A stretch of DNA of 63,734 bases from an uncultured Bacillota bacterium (GCA_905188085.1 CAJJKN010000009.1:1-63734), one strand, 5' to 3'; positions 8,055 to 17,181 are shown, numbered from the stretch's first letter. Translations and numbers: made by a program. The notes: a model not told the origin generated them from the sequence alone.

Positions 8055-11000
8055 TTATTCTTCATCATCCAGGTCTGCAAAGGCGTCATCAAACCCCAGC
8101 AGATCATCATCCAGTTCAATTTCATGCACGCCCGCAATATCAAATGCATCGCCGCCGTGCGTTTCCTTTTCGTCCAGGTCGTCCGCCAAATCGCCGTCTG
8201 CGCTGTGGTCGGCTGCCTGCGCAAAGTCCACGCTTTGCAGCAGCGCGTTTCTGCGCACCTGATCCTGGCGATCCATCAGCTCCATTTCCTCTTCCGCCGA
8301 TTCGCGGATCTTAATTTCCTCATGGTTTTCATTGAGCACTTTAATATCCAGCGCCAAGCTTTGCAGCTCTTTGATCAATACCTTGAACGATTCCGGAATG
8401 CCCGGTTCGGGAATGTTTTCCCCTTTGATGATCGCTTCGTATGTTTTCACGCGGCCTACCACGTCGTCGCTCTTCACTGTCAGAATTTCCTGCAGCGTGT
8501 GCGCCGCGCCGTATGCTTCCAGCGCCCATACTTCCATTTCACCAAAACGCTGTCCGCCAAACTGCGCTTTCCCGCCCAGCGGCTGCTGCGTTACCAGAGA
8601 ATACGGGCCGGTAGAACGTGCGTGAATCTTTTCGTCCACCAAATGGTGGAGCTTTAAGATGTACATATAACCCACCGTTACCGGGTTTTCAAACGGCTCG
8701 CCACTGCGCCCGTCGCGCAGTTCAATCTTGCCGTCTGCCGGATAACCGGCTTTAACCAGCAGTTCCTGAATCTCTTCTTCCGTTGCCCCGTCAAATACCG
8801 AGGTCGCCACTTCAAAGCCCAGCGCTTTGGCCGCCAAGCCCAAGTGCGTTTCCAATACCTGCCCGATATTCATACGGCTCGGCACGCCCAGCGGGTTCAA
8901 CACGATTTCCAGCGGTGTCCCGTCCGGCATAAACGGCATATCCTCTTCCGGCAAAATCCGGGAGATAACGCCCTTGTTTCCGTGACGGCCTGCCATTTTG
9001 TCGCCCACGCTGATCTTACGCTTTTGTGCAATGTACACGCGCACCAGTTCGTTCACGCCGGCCGGCAGTTCGTCTTTATTTTCACGCGTAAAGATCTTCA
9101 CATCCACCACAATACCGCCTTCGCCGTGCGGCACACGCAGCGATGTATCGCGTACTTCCCTTGCCTTTTCGCCAAAGATCGCGCGCAGCAACCGTTCTTC
9201 CGCGGTCAGTTCCGTTTCGCCTTTCGGCGTCACTTTCCCTACCAGAATATCTCCGGAATGCACTTCGGCGCCCACGCGGATAATGCCCTCTTCGTCCAGG
9301 TCTTTCAGTCCTTCCGGTCCGATGTTGGGAATATCGCGGGTAATCTCTTCCGGCCCCAGCTTGGTATCGCGCGCTTCGCATTCCAGCTCCTCGATGTGGA
9401 TAGAGGTAAATACGTCCTCTTTTACCATCTTTTCGCTGATCAGCATAGCGTCTTCGTAGTTATAGCCTTCCCACGGCAAAAAGCCGATCAGGATGTTGCG
9501 GCCCAGCGCAATTTCCCCCTGGCTGGTGGACGGCCCGTCCGCCAACGCCTGGTCCTTTTTCACCCTTTGTCCTGCCGTAATCAGCGGGCGCTGGTTGATG
9601 CAGGTGTTCTGGTTGGAGCGCTTATATTTAATCAGTTTAAAGCGGTCGACTTCGCCGTCGTCCCCTTCAATGACAATTTCATCCGCCGTAACCACTTTGG
9701 CCACGCCGTCGCGTTTGCTCAATACCACCATGCCGGAGTCGTGGGCGGCCTTGTATTCCATGCCCGTTCCTACCACCGGCACCTGCGGATTCAACAGCGG
9801 CACGGCCTGGCGCTGCATGTTGGAACCCATCAACGCGCGGTTTGCGTCGTCGTTTTCCAAAAACGGAATCATCGCCGTCGCCACGGAAACCAGCTGTTTC
9901 GGCGAAACGTCCATCAGGTCAATCTGTTCGCGCGGGAATTCGTTAATCTCCTTACGGAAACGGCTGGTTACGCGGTCATGCGTAAATCTACCGTTTTCAT
10001 CCACAGATTCGTTGGCCTGCGCCACCACATAATTGTCCTCTTCGTCCGCCGTAATGTATACAACCTCGTCGGTAACCACGCCTTCTCCGTGAATTACCTT
10101 TCGATACGGCGTTTCGATAAATCCATATTCATTTACCCGCGCATACGTTGCCAAAGAGCCGATCAACCCGATGTTCGGGCCTTCAGGCGTTTCAATCGGG
10201 CACATACGGCCATAGTGCGAATGGTGTACGTCACGCACTTCAAAGCTGGCGCGTTCGCGGTTCAAGCCGCCCGGTCCCAAGGCAGACAGACGGCGCTTAT
10301 GCGTCAATTCCGCCAGCAGGTTTGTCTGGTCCATAAATTGGCTCAGCTGGCTGCTGCCGAAAAATTCTTTAATCGCCGCCGATACCGGGCGAATGTTAAT
10401 CAAATTGCTCGGCGTTGCCACATCCATATCCTGAATGCTCATCCGTTCGCGCACCACGCGCTCCAAGCGCGATAAGCCCACGCGAATCTGGTTTTGCAGC
10501 AATTCGCCCACGCAGCGCAGACGGCGGTTGCCCAGGTGGTCAATATCATCCGTGCGTCCCACGCCGTGATACAGGCAGATCATATAGTTCATGGAAGCCA
10601 TGATGTCGTCCGGGTGAATGTGCTTTGGCAAAAGATCATGCACACGATTGGCCATCTCTCTGCGCAATTCGCCCTCTTCCCAGGTTTCCTTGCTGTTCAA
10701 AATTTCCATAAACGTCGGGAAGTGCGCCTTTTCATTGATCCCGATTTCCTTCAAATCAAAGTCCACAAACGGCGTCAAATCCACAAAGTTGTTGCCAAAG
10801 ACCTTCAGCGTGCCGTCTTCCACCACAATTTCCGCTTCGTTGATGCCGGCTGCCTGCAAACGCACCGCTTCGTCCCGGTCAATCTGCTGGCCCGCCACTG
10901 CCATGATCTCTCCGGTATAGGGATTGATCACATCCGCAGCCAGCGTCTGTCCGGCCAAACGATCCGCCAGGCTCAGCTTTTTGTTGATTTTATATCGGCC

Positions 11001-11807
11001 CACGCGCGCCAAATCATAGCGACGTGCGTCAAACATCAAAGAATTAAACAAAGAGCGTGCGCTTTCCTCCGTCGGCGGTTCACCCGGGCGCAAACGCTTG
11101 TAAATTTCAATGACGCCCTCCGGATCCGTTTTCGCGCTGTCTTTGCGGATGGTATCGATGATCAGCTTTTCTTCGCCAAACTTGGCTAAAATCTCTTCGT
11201 CCGTGCCGCAGCCCAGCGCCCGCATCAATACCGTAGCCGGCAGCTTTCTCGTGCGGTCTACGCGCACCCACATCACATCGTTGCCGTCCGTTTCATATTC
11301 CAGCCAGGCGCCGCGGTTGGGAATGATGGTCGCGGAGAAGAGCTGTTTGCCCATCTTGTCCGTTTCCATATTGTAATATGCGCCCGGAGAGCGAACCAGC
11401 TGGCTTACAATAACGCGCTCTGCCCCGTTGATGATAAACGTGCCGGTATCCGTCATCAGGGGGAAGTCGCCCATAAACACTTCCTGTTCTTTCACTTCGC
11501 CCGTTTCTCTGTTGATCAAACGAACCGTCACACGCAGCGGAGCTGCATAGTTCACATCTCGTTCTTTACACTCTTCCACCGAATATTTGGGGTTGTTTTC
11601 CAGTGTATAGTCCACAAATTCCAACACCAGGTTGTCTCCGTACCCGGTGATAGGGGAAATGTCGTCAAACACTTCTTTGAGGCCCTCTTCCACAAATTTG
11701 CGGTAAGATTCTTTTTGGATCTCAATCAGGTTCGGCATCTCCAGAACTTCGTCGATGCGTGAAAAGCTCATTTTCTTTCTGTTGCCCAGAAGGATTTCAT
11801 GAACCAT
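8055..11807 (-). CDS. rpoB: DNA-directed RNA polymerase subunit beta
   Basis: 1250-residue beta subunit. The rifampicin pocket reads LSQFMDQTNLLAEL then THKRRLSALGPGG, keeping the residues equivalent to E. coli Asp516, His526, Arg529 and Ser531, so it looks drug-sensitive; Thr and Leu replace Asn518 and Pro520. IETPEGPNIGLI and GDKMAGRHGNKG are also present. The protein ends in an acidic extension of about 50-70 residues (for example ELDDDLLGFDDAFADLDDEE), absent from most beta subunits. It is the first gene of the rpoBC-str unit and has its own promoter. rplJ and rplL, which normally precede it, are not here. Confidence 0.98.
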   Translation of the reverse strand: MVHEILLGNRKKMSFSRIDEVLEMPNLIEIQKESYRKFVEEGLKEVFDDISPITGYGDNLVLEFVDYTLENNPKYSVEECKERDVNYAAPLRVTVRLINRETGEVKEQEVFMGDFPLMTDTGTFIINGAERVIVSQLVRSPGAYYNMETDKMGKQLFSATIIPNRGAWLEYETDGNDVMWVRVDRTRKLPATVLMRALGCGTDEEILAKFGEEKLIIDTIRKDSAKTDPEGVIEIYKRLRPGEPPTEESARSLFNSLMFDARRYDLARVGRYKINKKLSLADRLAGQTLAADVINPYTGEIMAVAGQQIDRDEAVRLQAAGINEAEIVVEDGTLKVFGNNFVDLTPFVDFDLKEIGINEKAHFPTFMEILNSKETWEEGELRREMANRVHDLLPKHIHPDDIMASMNYMICLYHGVGRTDDIDHLGNRRLRCVGELLQNQIRVGLSRLERVVRERMSIQDMDVATPSNLINIRPVSAAIKEFFGSSQLSQFMDQTNLLAELTHKRRLSALGPGGLNRERASFEVRDVHHSHYGRMCPIETPEGPNIGLIGSLATYARVNEYGFIETPYRKVIHGEGVVTDEVVYITADEEDNYVVAQANESVDENGRFTHDRVTSRFRKEINEFPREQIDLMDVSPKQLVSVATAMIPFLENDDANRALMGSNMQRQAVPLLNPQVPVVGTGMEYKAAHDSGMVVLSKRDGVAKVVTADEIVIEGDDGEVDRFKLIKYKRSNQNTCINQRPLITAGQRVKKDQALADGPSTSQGEIALGRNILIGFLPWEGYNYEDAMLISEKMVKEDVFTSIHIEELECEARDTKLGPEEITRDIPNIGPEGLKDLDEEGIIRVGAEVHSGDILVGKVTPKGETELTAEERLLRAIFGEKAREVRDTSLRVPHGEGGIVVDVKIFTRENKDELPAGVNELVRVYIAQKRKISVGDKMAGRHGNKGVISRILPEEDMPFMPDGTPLEIVLNPLGVPSRMNIGQVLETHLGLAAKALGFEVATSVFDGATEEEIQELLVKAGYPADGKIELRDGRSGEPFENPVTVGYMYILKLHHLVDEKIHARSTGPYSLVTQQPLGGKAQFGGQRFGEMEVWALEAYGAAHTLQEILTVKSDDVVGRVKTYEAIIKGENIPEPGIPESFKVLIKELQSLALDIKVLNENHEEIKIRESAEEEMELMDRQDQVRRNALLQSVDFAQAADHSADGDLADDLDEKETHGGDAFDIAGVHEIELDDDLLGFDDAFADLDDEE

Positions 11808-11912
11808 CGATGCTTCACTCCCAATCCTTTATTTATGCTTTCTATTCATCCGACGATACAGGTTTGTTTTTGCTCTTGCATTTTGCATGGCTGCGCTGTA
11901 CAATAGCTTTAC

Positions 11913-11939
11913 AAAAAGGAAGTTTTTACTTTCCTTTTT
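11913..11939 (-). promoter_or_regulatory. AT-rich stem-loop in the rpoB leader
   Basis: On the - strand AAAAAGGAA pairs with TTCCTTTTT across a 9-base loop, about 105-130 bases upstream of the rpoB ATG and downstream of the predicted promoter. The right arm ends in five T, so it could act as a weak attenuator. This is inferred. Confidence 0.35.
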
Positions 11940-11983
11940 TCATGTTTTTCCTGTTCATCGCGGGAATACTTGTGCAATTTATA

Positions 11984-12012
11984 ACTTTATCATAGTTTGT
12001 CTCTATCGTCAA
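11984..12012 (-). promoter_or_regulatory. Promoter of the rpoBC operon
   Basis: TTGACG (12007-12012) and TAAAGT (11984-11989) are separated by 17 bases. The predicted transcript would have a leader of about 170 bases before the rpoB ATG. Confidence 0.65.
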
Positions 12013-12066
12013 CGGCTTGCAGCCGATTGACGATTTTTTGTCATTTTTCGTGTTTATCCAAAAAAC

Positions 12067-12097
12067 AAAGGCCGTACACCCTTGGCGTACGGCCTTT
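12067..12097 (-). terminator. Terminator after yacL
   Basis: AAAGGCCGTAC and GTACGGCCTTT form a perfect 11-bp stem with a 9-base loop, followed on the - strand by TGTTTTT-like sequence. It lies 8 bases beyond the yacL stop codon and separates yacL from the rpoB promoter. Confidence 0.85.
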
Positions 12098-12104
12098 TTC
12101 TCTG

Positions 12105-13250
12105 TTATTCATTTGCTTTGGCAAACACCATACGCCCTGCTGCGGTCTGCAGCACGGATGTCACATACACCGAGGCGGTGCTACCTATATACGATGCGCC
12201 GCTGTCCACAACGACCATCGTGCCGTCTTCCAAATAGGCCACGCCCTGGCCCGGTTCTGTCCCTTCGCGCACAATCTGCAACAGCAGGTCCTCGCCCGGC
12301 ATCACGGCCGGTTTCATCGAGCTTGCCAATTCGTTGATGTTCAGCACCTCGACGCCCTTCACCGTGGCCACCTTGTTCAGGTTAAAATCGTTGGTAACGA
12401 TCTTTCCTTTCATCTCTTTGGCCAGGAGAATGAGCTGTTCGTCCACTTCCGTGTTCTCATACTCCTTTTCAACCACAACCACGCGTTCCGTGTCCTCCTG
12501 CATCTGATGCAGAATATCCAGCCCCCTGCGCCCTCTCTGGCGCCTTAGGGCGTCGGAAGAGTCCGCAATATGGCGAAGCTCCTGCAAAACAAACGCGGGC
12601 ACGATAATCTTTCCTTCCAAAAACCCTGCGTTTGCCACCGCCGCCACCCGGCCGTCTATAATCACGGAGGTATCCAATATCTTCGGTGCCGGCGCTTTTT
12701 GCCTTTCGTTTTTCTTTCGCGCCTTGGTCACCGTAAGCCCGCGCGGCGTGCTCTCTTCCTCATTCTCCTCCGGCTCTTCGCTGTGTTCCGTCATCTTGGC
12801 CACAATGCCGCCCAGTTCAGACTTTCGTCGCACAGCCACTGCCACCCCCAGATAGCCCAGCAAAACATACACCATCACGGAAAGCAGCATCGAGAGCCAT
12901 GGGATAGGAATGCGGTTAATAAGAGTAGAAAGTAATAGTGCAAGAACCAGCCCGATGATCAAACCCAAAATACCGGATAACACATCCTGCATCGGCAGTT
13001 GCGAAAGCTTTGCTTCCGCGCGTTTCATGCCTTTGGCAATGCTGCGCACAATCGAAGGGTAAAAAATAAATCCGATCAATGCGCCCACTACGCCCACGCC
13101 GATAAAAATGCTTGCGATCATCGTCTGCGAAACAACGGCATATATGTCCACCAGTTGCATCCGGTTTAACATGCCGATAATCAAAGTCCAAATCCCGATA
13201 CACACAGCCCCCATCAGTAAGGAAAACCCAAACCGAAGTATCTTTTTCAT
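12105..13250 (-). CDS. yacL: Membrane-anchored PIN-TRAM domain protein (YacL family)
   Basis: 381 residues. Four hydrophobic segments fill the first ~140 residues. A basic linker follows, then a PIN nuclease-like domain starting KILDTSVIIDGR and continuing IVPAFVLQELRHIADSSD and GKIVTNDFNLNKVA, with conserved acidic residues, and a C-terminal TRAM domain (PGEDLLLQIVREGTEPGQGVAYL). This is the YacL/PilT-like family found next to radA or ispDF in Bacillota; a nuclease role is expected from the domain but its substrate is not known to me. It follows carD by 48 bases and is closed by a strong terminator. Confidence 0.88.
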   Translation of the reverse strand: MKKILRFGFSLLMGAVCIGIWTLIIGMLNRMQLVDIYAVVSQTMIASIFIGVGVVGALIGFIFYPSIVRSIAKGMKRAEAKLSQLPMQDVLSGILGLIIGLVLALLLSTLINRIPIPWLSMLLSVMVYVLLGYLGVAVAVRRKSELGGIVAKMTEHSEEPEENEEESTPRGLTVTKARKKNERQKAPAPKILDTSVIIDGRVAAVANAGFLEGKIIVPAFVLQELRHIADSSDALRRQRGRRGLDILHQMQEDTERVVVVEKEYENTEVDEQLILLAKEMKGKIVTNDFNLNKVATVKGVEVLNINELASSMKPAVMPGEDLLLQIVREGTEPGQGVAYLEDGTMVVVDSGASYIGSTASVYVTSVLQTAAGRMVFAKANE

Positions 13251-13298
13251 TCTTTTCCACCTCCTCTCTTTTTTAATTCCATATCCAAAGCCGCGGTG

Positions 13299-13769
13299 TT
13301 ATACCGCCTGCTCGATACGCAAAAGCACCTGCTCTTCTTCCAAATCCAGCGAGAGAATCAATTCGCTTGCCAAAATCTGCTTTGCAGAGGCCAGCATCTT
13401 CTTTTCCCCGGTAGACAGGCCCTTTGTCCTGTCCCTGTGTATCAACGCGCGCACCACTTCCGCTGTGTCAAAAATGCTTCCCGTCCGCATCTTTTCCAGG
13501 TTTTCTCTATATCTGCGGTTCCAGTTGTCGCATTCTTCTTCGCATGGCTGGGAAAGAAACTCCAATACGGCCTGCCCTTCTTCTTTGGAAATAATCGCCC
13601 GCAAGCCCACGTCTTTCCCGTTCACCGGCACCATCACCTTCATGCCGCCCAAGGCGAACCTGAGCACATAATAACTTTGGAGCTTACCTAAGATTTCTTT
13701 CTCTTCAATCAGCTCAACTACCCCTGCCCCATGCATCGGATATGCCACCCGGTCGCCAATTTCAAACAC
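13299..13769 (-). CDS. carD: CarD-family transcription factor
   Basis: 156 residues starting MFEIGDRVAYPMHGAGVV, the RNA-polymerase interaction (Tudor-like) domain of CarD/CdnL, followed by an all-helical C-terminal region with WNRRYRENLEKMRTGSIFDTAEVVRAL. CarD proteins bind the RNAP beta subunit and stabilise open complexes. The start is a GTG behind AGGAGGG. A clean sigma-A promoter lies directly upstream and overlaps the end of radA, so carD-yacL can be expressed separately from radA. Mfd in this window has a related domain. Confidence 0.92.
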   Translation of the reverse strand: MFEIGDRVAYPMHGAGVVELIEEKEILGKLQSYYVLRFALGGMKVMVPVNGKDVGLRAIISKEEGQAVLEFLSQPCEEECDNWNRRYRENLEKMRTGSIFDTAEVVRALIHRDRTKGLSTGEKKMLASAKQILASELILSLDLEEEQVLLRIEQAV

Positions 13770-13808
13770 AGCATTCCCTCCTCTTCGGTACTAAATGGTG
13801 TAATTTTA

Positions 13809-13837
13809 ATGATACTTTATAACGGATTGGTTGTCAA
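13809..13837 (-). promoter_or_regulatory. Promoter of carD-yacL
   Basis: TTGACA (13832-13837), 17-base spacer, TATCAT (13809-13814). The -35 box overlaps the stop codon of radA. Confidence 0.75.
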
Positions 13838-15225
13838 TTTTCCGGCTGTTTTTTCGTCTCTTTTCTCTCCAATCCCAAAATCAGCGCTTCCGCCGCGCTG
13901 TTCACGCCCACAAGCTTTATCCCCTTGGGTTTATGCGCCGAGCGCAGCGCCTCGTTTGGCACCAACAGCGTCGTAAATCCCATCTTTGCGCATTCCGCCG
14001 CTCTTCTTTCCAGCTGGGAAACCATTCTCACTTCGCCCGTCAGCCCCACTTCGCCGATCGCCGCCACCTTCTCTTTCACCGGCTGCCCGGTCGCAGCCGA
14101 GGCAATGGCCAATATCATCGCCAAATCATTGGCCGGCTCCGAAAGCTTCATCCCGCCAACCACGTTGGTATAGATGTCCCGGTTATACAGCTGCACGCCG
14201 GCTCGTCGCTCCATAATGGCAATCATCAGCAGCATCCGGTTATAATCCACCCCGGTCGCCATTCTGCGCGGCTGCCCGAAAGAGGTCGTAGCCGCCAGCG
14301 ATTGAATTTCGCACAGCACCGGTCTGCTTCCCTCCATCGAACAGGTAATCGCGCTGCCCGCAACGCCTTTGGTGTGCTGGCTCAACAGCACTTCGGAGGG
14401 GTTTTTCATCTCCTCCATGCCATGCTCTGTCATGGCAAACACGCCGATTTCGTTGGTGGAGCCAAAACGGTTTTTCACCGCCCGCAAAATCCGCAGGGTA
14501 GATTGCCGCTCCCCTTCAAAATACAACACCGTATCCACCATATGTTCCAATACGCGCGGGCCGGCAATGGCGCCTTCTTTGGTCACATGCCCCACTAAAA
14601 TCACCGTAGCGCCCGTTGTCTTTGCAATCTTCAATGCCGAAGCCGTGCATTCCCGAATCTGGGACACACTGCCCATCGCGCTTGTCATCCCCGGCTGCGT
14701 CATGGTCTGAATCGAGTCGATGATCACCAGTTCCGCTTTTGTCGTTTCCATCGCCTGGCTCACCAGGTCCATATCCGTTTCTGCCAGCACCAGAAGATTT
14801 TCGCACAGCGTGCCCAGGCGCGTTGCCCGCAGTTTAATCTGCCGAGCGGATTCTTCTCCCGAAACATACAGCACCGTTTTCCCCTGCCGCGCAATTCTTT
14901 CGCATGCCTGTAGCAGCAAGGTGGATTTCCCCACCCCGGGCTCTCCGCCCACCAGCACCACGGCGCCTTCTATCAGCCCGCCGCCCAGCACGCGGTCCAG
15001 CTCTTCAATGCCCGTTTCGCAGTGTCCTGCCGGCGTCACATCCACTTTGGACAGCGGCACGGGTTTCACAGCCGCCTTTGCCGCCACCATACGCCCGCCC
15101 GCCGTTTTCACAACGGGCTGCTCCTCCATCGTATTCCATGCCCCGCAGCCCGGGCAGCGCCCCACCCATTTGGGAGATTCGTGCCCGCAGGCTGTGCAGT
15201 AAAAGACCGTCTTTGCTTTTGCCAT
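13834..15225 (-). CDS. radA: DNA repair protein RadA (Sms)
   Basis: 463 residues. The N-terminal zinc finger (YCTACGHESPKWVGRCPGCG) is followed by a RecA-like ATPase with Walker A GGEPGVGKSTLL, the RadA signature KNRFGSTNE and a C-terminal Lon-protease-like domain (VGLTGEVRMVSQLERR). RadA is a branch-migration helicase used in recombination and repair. It lies 9 bases downstream of the propeller-like gene, in one probable transcript with rqcP and ispF. In Bacillus the next gene is disA; here it is carD. Confidence 0.97.
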   Translation of the reverse strand: MAKAKTVFYCTACGHESPKWVGRCPGCGAWNTMEEQPVVKTAGGRMVAAKAAVKPVPLSKVDVTPAGHCETGIEELDRVLGGGLIEGAVVLVGGEPGVGKSTLLLQACERIARQGKTVLYVSGEESARQIKLRATRLGTLCENLLVLAETDMDLVSQAMETTKAELVIIDSIQTMTQPGMTSAMGSVSQIRECTASALKIAKTTGATVILVGHVTKEGAIAGPRVLEHMVDTVLYFEGERQSTLRILRAVKNRFGSTNEIGVFAMTEHGMEEMKNPSEVLLSQHTKGVAGSAITCSMEGSRPVLCEIQSLAATTSFGQPRRMATGVDYNRMLLMIAIMERRAGVQLYNRDIYTNVVGGMKLSEPANDLAMILAIASAATGQPVKEKVAAIGEVGLTGEVRMVSQLERRAAECAKMGFTTLLVPNEALRSAHKPKGIKLVGVNSAAEALILGLERKETKKQPEN

Positions 15226-15234
15226 TTTCTTCTC

Positions 15235-16431
15235 TCAATCCAAAACCGCAAATTTTAAAATATCGCGTTCTCTGTTTTCGTCGGTAATGTCAAACCAGGT
15301 TACCCCGTGGTTGGAAACCCCGGCCAGCATCGCGTACTCTGTGGATTTTGAAAGCTGCGCCAGTTCTCCCGTTGCCAGATAATAGATATAAATCCGTCCG
15401 TTTTGGCAATAGGCCACAAAGTTATCCGCAATTCCGTAGCCGGATACGTTTTCTCCCAGCTTTTTCGGCATCGCGTCGTCTTGCGAGAGATACAGGTTTG
15501 CGTTGGCGCTGGCAAAGTTATCACACCAGATAATCGCCTTCCCGTTTGTCATCGGTTTAAACGCATACATACCCGGTTCATAGGTGCGCACAGTGCCCGT
15601 TGCTTCCCCGCTGAGCGATAAAATCTTAATCACGTTATACTGTTCGCTGTCCGGCTGATCCGGATGCGGCTCCGCCCATACAATGTTGCTCTCGCATACG
15701 CCCGGCGGCGAAACGCCCAGCGGCGAATCGTCAAACACCGCCAGCGTTGTCATTTCCTTGCTGTTTATGTTCATCATATACAGCTTATCCTGGGTTTCTC
15801 CGGTGCGCTCTGCCCATACCACATAGTCACCCGTCACAAACACCTCCGGGCAGTCATACGGAATATCCTTCAATTTCTCCGTCTGTTGGCTGCTCCGGTT
15901 ATACACATACATCGTCGCGCGCCCGGGGATCACGCCGCCCTCTGCGGCCTGCTTGTCCTTTTTGGTGTCGATATAAGCGATATATTTTGCGCTCACATCC
16001 ATCGCCAAAATATCGCCCTCCGCTTCAATGCCCTCTATTTTCGTTGGCGTTACGGAGTTTGCCGTGTCCTGCTTGGCCACATAGATCTCTTTCATCAAAG
16101 GGTTGTAAAAGTTATCCTGCCCGGAGGAGAAAAACACCTCATCCCCCAGCAAAATCGGCTTGCCCACATATTTAAACTTGTTCGTCAGCAACACTTCGCG
16201 AATCTTGCCGGATAAATCGCCGATTTGCACCTGCTGTGTCGGCAGCGGCACTTCCGTAATTTTCGGGGCAAACCAGGCCTGAATCAACGGCATTACAATC
16301 TGCGAAATCAACAGCCAGCACAGCGCGATGATCGCCAGCACAATGCCTATCAGCAAAAACGGATATACGGCCGATCCGCGCCACCTGTCCAACAGATTTT
16401 GCTGTCTTCTGCGTCTACGTCTTGCCATCAT
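15235..16431 (-). CDS. Membrane-anchored propeller-like protein, function unknown
   Basis: About 398 residues: a short very basic N-terminus (MMARRRRRRQQ), one strong membrane segment at about residues 25-50, and an extracytoplasmic domain with repeated strands such as DILAMDVSAKYIAYIDT, VFVTGDYVVWAERTG, ESNIVWAEPHPD and GIADNFVAYCQNGRIYIY, consistent with a TolB-like beta-propeller. The start chosen at 16431 overlaps the ispF stop in an ATGA arrangement behind AAGGA; 16428 is a possible alternative and 16452 would overlap ispF more. I do not recognise a named family. Position between ispF and radA suggests cotranscription only. Confidence 0.7.
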   Translation of the reverse strand: MMARRRRRRQQNLLDRWRGSAVYPFLLIGIVLAIIALCWLLISQIVMPLIQAWFAPKITEVPLPTQQVQIGDLSGKIREVLLTNKFKYVGKPILLGDEVFFSSGQDNFYNPLMKEIYVAKQDTANSVTPTKIEGIEAEGDILAMDVSAKYIAYIDTKKDKQAAEGGVIPGRATMYVYNRSSQQTEKLKDIPYDCPEVFVTGDYVVWAERTGETQDKLYMMNINSKEMTTLAVFDDSPLGVSPPGVCESNIVWAEPHPDQPDSEQYNVIKILSLSGEATGTVRTYEPGMYAFKPMTNGKAIIWCDNFASANANLYLSQDDAMPKKLGENVSGYGIADNFVAYCQNGRIYIYYLATGELAQLSKSTEYAMLAGVSNHGVTWFDITDENRERDILKFAVLD

Positions 16432-16919
16432 TCCGTCCTTTCCAATAAGCATATAGCCTGCGCTGCAATGCCCTCTTTTCTTCCCGTAAAGCCCATGTGT
16501 TCGGTTGTCGTGGCTTTTATGTTCACCTGCTGCGGCGCAATGTTCAGCGCCTTTGCAATTGTTTCATTCATCTCAGCGATATACGGCATCAGTTTCGGCG
16601 CCTGTGCGATGATCACCGCATCCACATTGCCCACGCCATAGCCCGCCTTTTGTGCCTTTTGCGCGCATTGCTGCATCAGCAGCACGCTGTCCGCGCCCCG
16701 GTATGCAGGGTCCGTATCCGGAAAATGCTGCCCAATGTCCCCCAGGCCCGCAGCGCCCAAAATCGCATCGCTGATCGCATGGCACAGCACGTCCGCATCC
16801 GAATGGCCCATCAGCCCGTACGCATACGGCACTTCCACGCCGCCTAAAATCAGCTTCCTGTTTTCCGCAAACGCATGCGCATCCAGCCCCAGGCCTATTT
16901 TTATCATCGGCCTGTTCAT
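16428..16919 (-). CDS. ispF: 2-C-methyl-D-erythritol 2,4-cyclodiphosphate synthase
   Basis: 163 residues. IspF makes the cyclodiphosphate of the MEP isoprenoid pathway. Metal and active-site motifs are visible: GLGLDAHAF (Asp13, His15), MGHSDADVLCHAISDAILG, HFPDTDP and the closing IKATTTEHMGFTGRKEGIAAQA. The start overlaps the rqcP stop by four bases (ATGA), indicating translational coupling; Met5 is a possible alternative start. The usual partner ispD is not in the window. Confidence 0.96.
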   Translation of the reverse strand: MNRPMIKIGLGLDAHAFAENRKLILGGVEVPYAYGLMGHSDADVLCHAISDAILGAAGLGDIGQHFPDTDPAYRGADSVLLMQQCAQKAQKAGYGVGNVDAVIIAQAPKLMPYIAEMNETIAKALNIAPQQVNIKATTTEHMGFTGRKEGIAAQAICLLERTE

Positions 16920-17158
16920 AGCACAGCGCGGAACATCATGTCCGCGTTTTCTTTGGTCGCATGTTCTGTAATCAGCAGCACTTCATAGGTATACACCTTT
17001 TCGCCCAGCTGAATGGTCAAAATATCGCCCACCGCCACCTTGTCAGACGGCTTTGCCACTTTGCCGTTGATCTGAATCCGCCCCGCCTGGCAGGCCTGCT
17101 GCGCCACGGTGCGCCGTTTGATGATTCTGGATACTTTCAAATATTTATCAATTCGCAC
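16916..17158 (-). CDS. rqcP: S4-domain RNA-binding protein RqcP (YabO family)
   Basis: 80 residues consisting of an S4 domain: MRIDKYLKVSRIIKRRTVAQQACQ, then GRIQINGKVAKPSDKVAVGDILTI. RqcP works with RqcH in C-terminal alanine tailing of stalled nascent chains in Bacillota. The start is a GTG behind CGGAGG. It keeps its conserved place after spoVB-mazG-(hup), but the following yabP, yabQ and divIC of Bacillus are replaced here by ispF and radA genes. Confidence 0.92.
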   Translation of the reverse strand: MRIDKYLKVSRIIKRRTVAQQACQAGRIQINGKVAKPSDKVAVGDILTIQLGEKVYTYEVLLITEHATKENADMMFRAVL

Positions 17159-17181
17159 GCTTTCATCCTCCGTTTTATGCC

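Noticed and set aside
8844..10475. Long + strand open frame (543 codons) opposite rpoB
   Set aside because: Lies wholly within rpoB and has no ribosome binding site or domain pattern.
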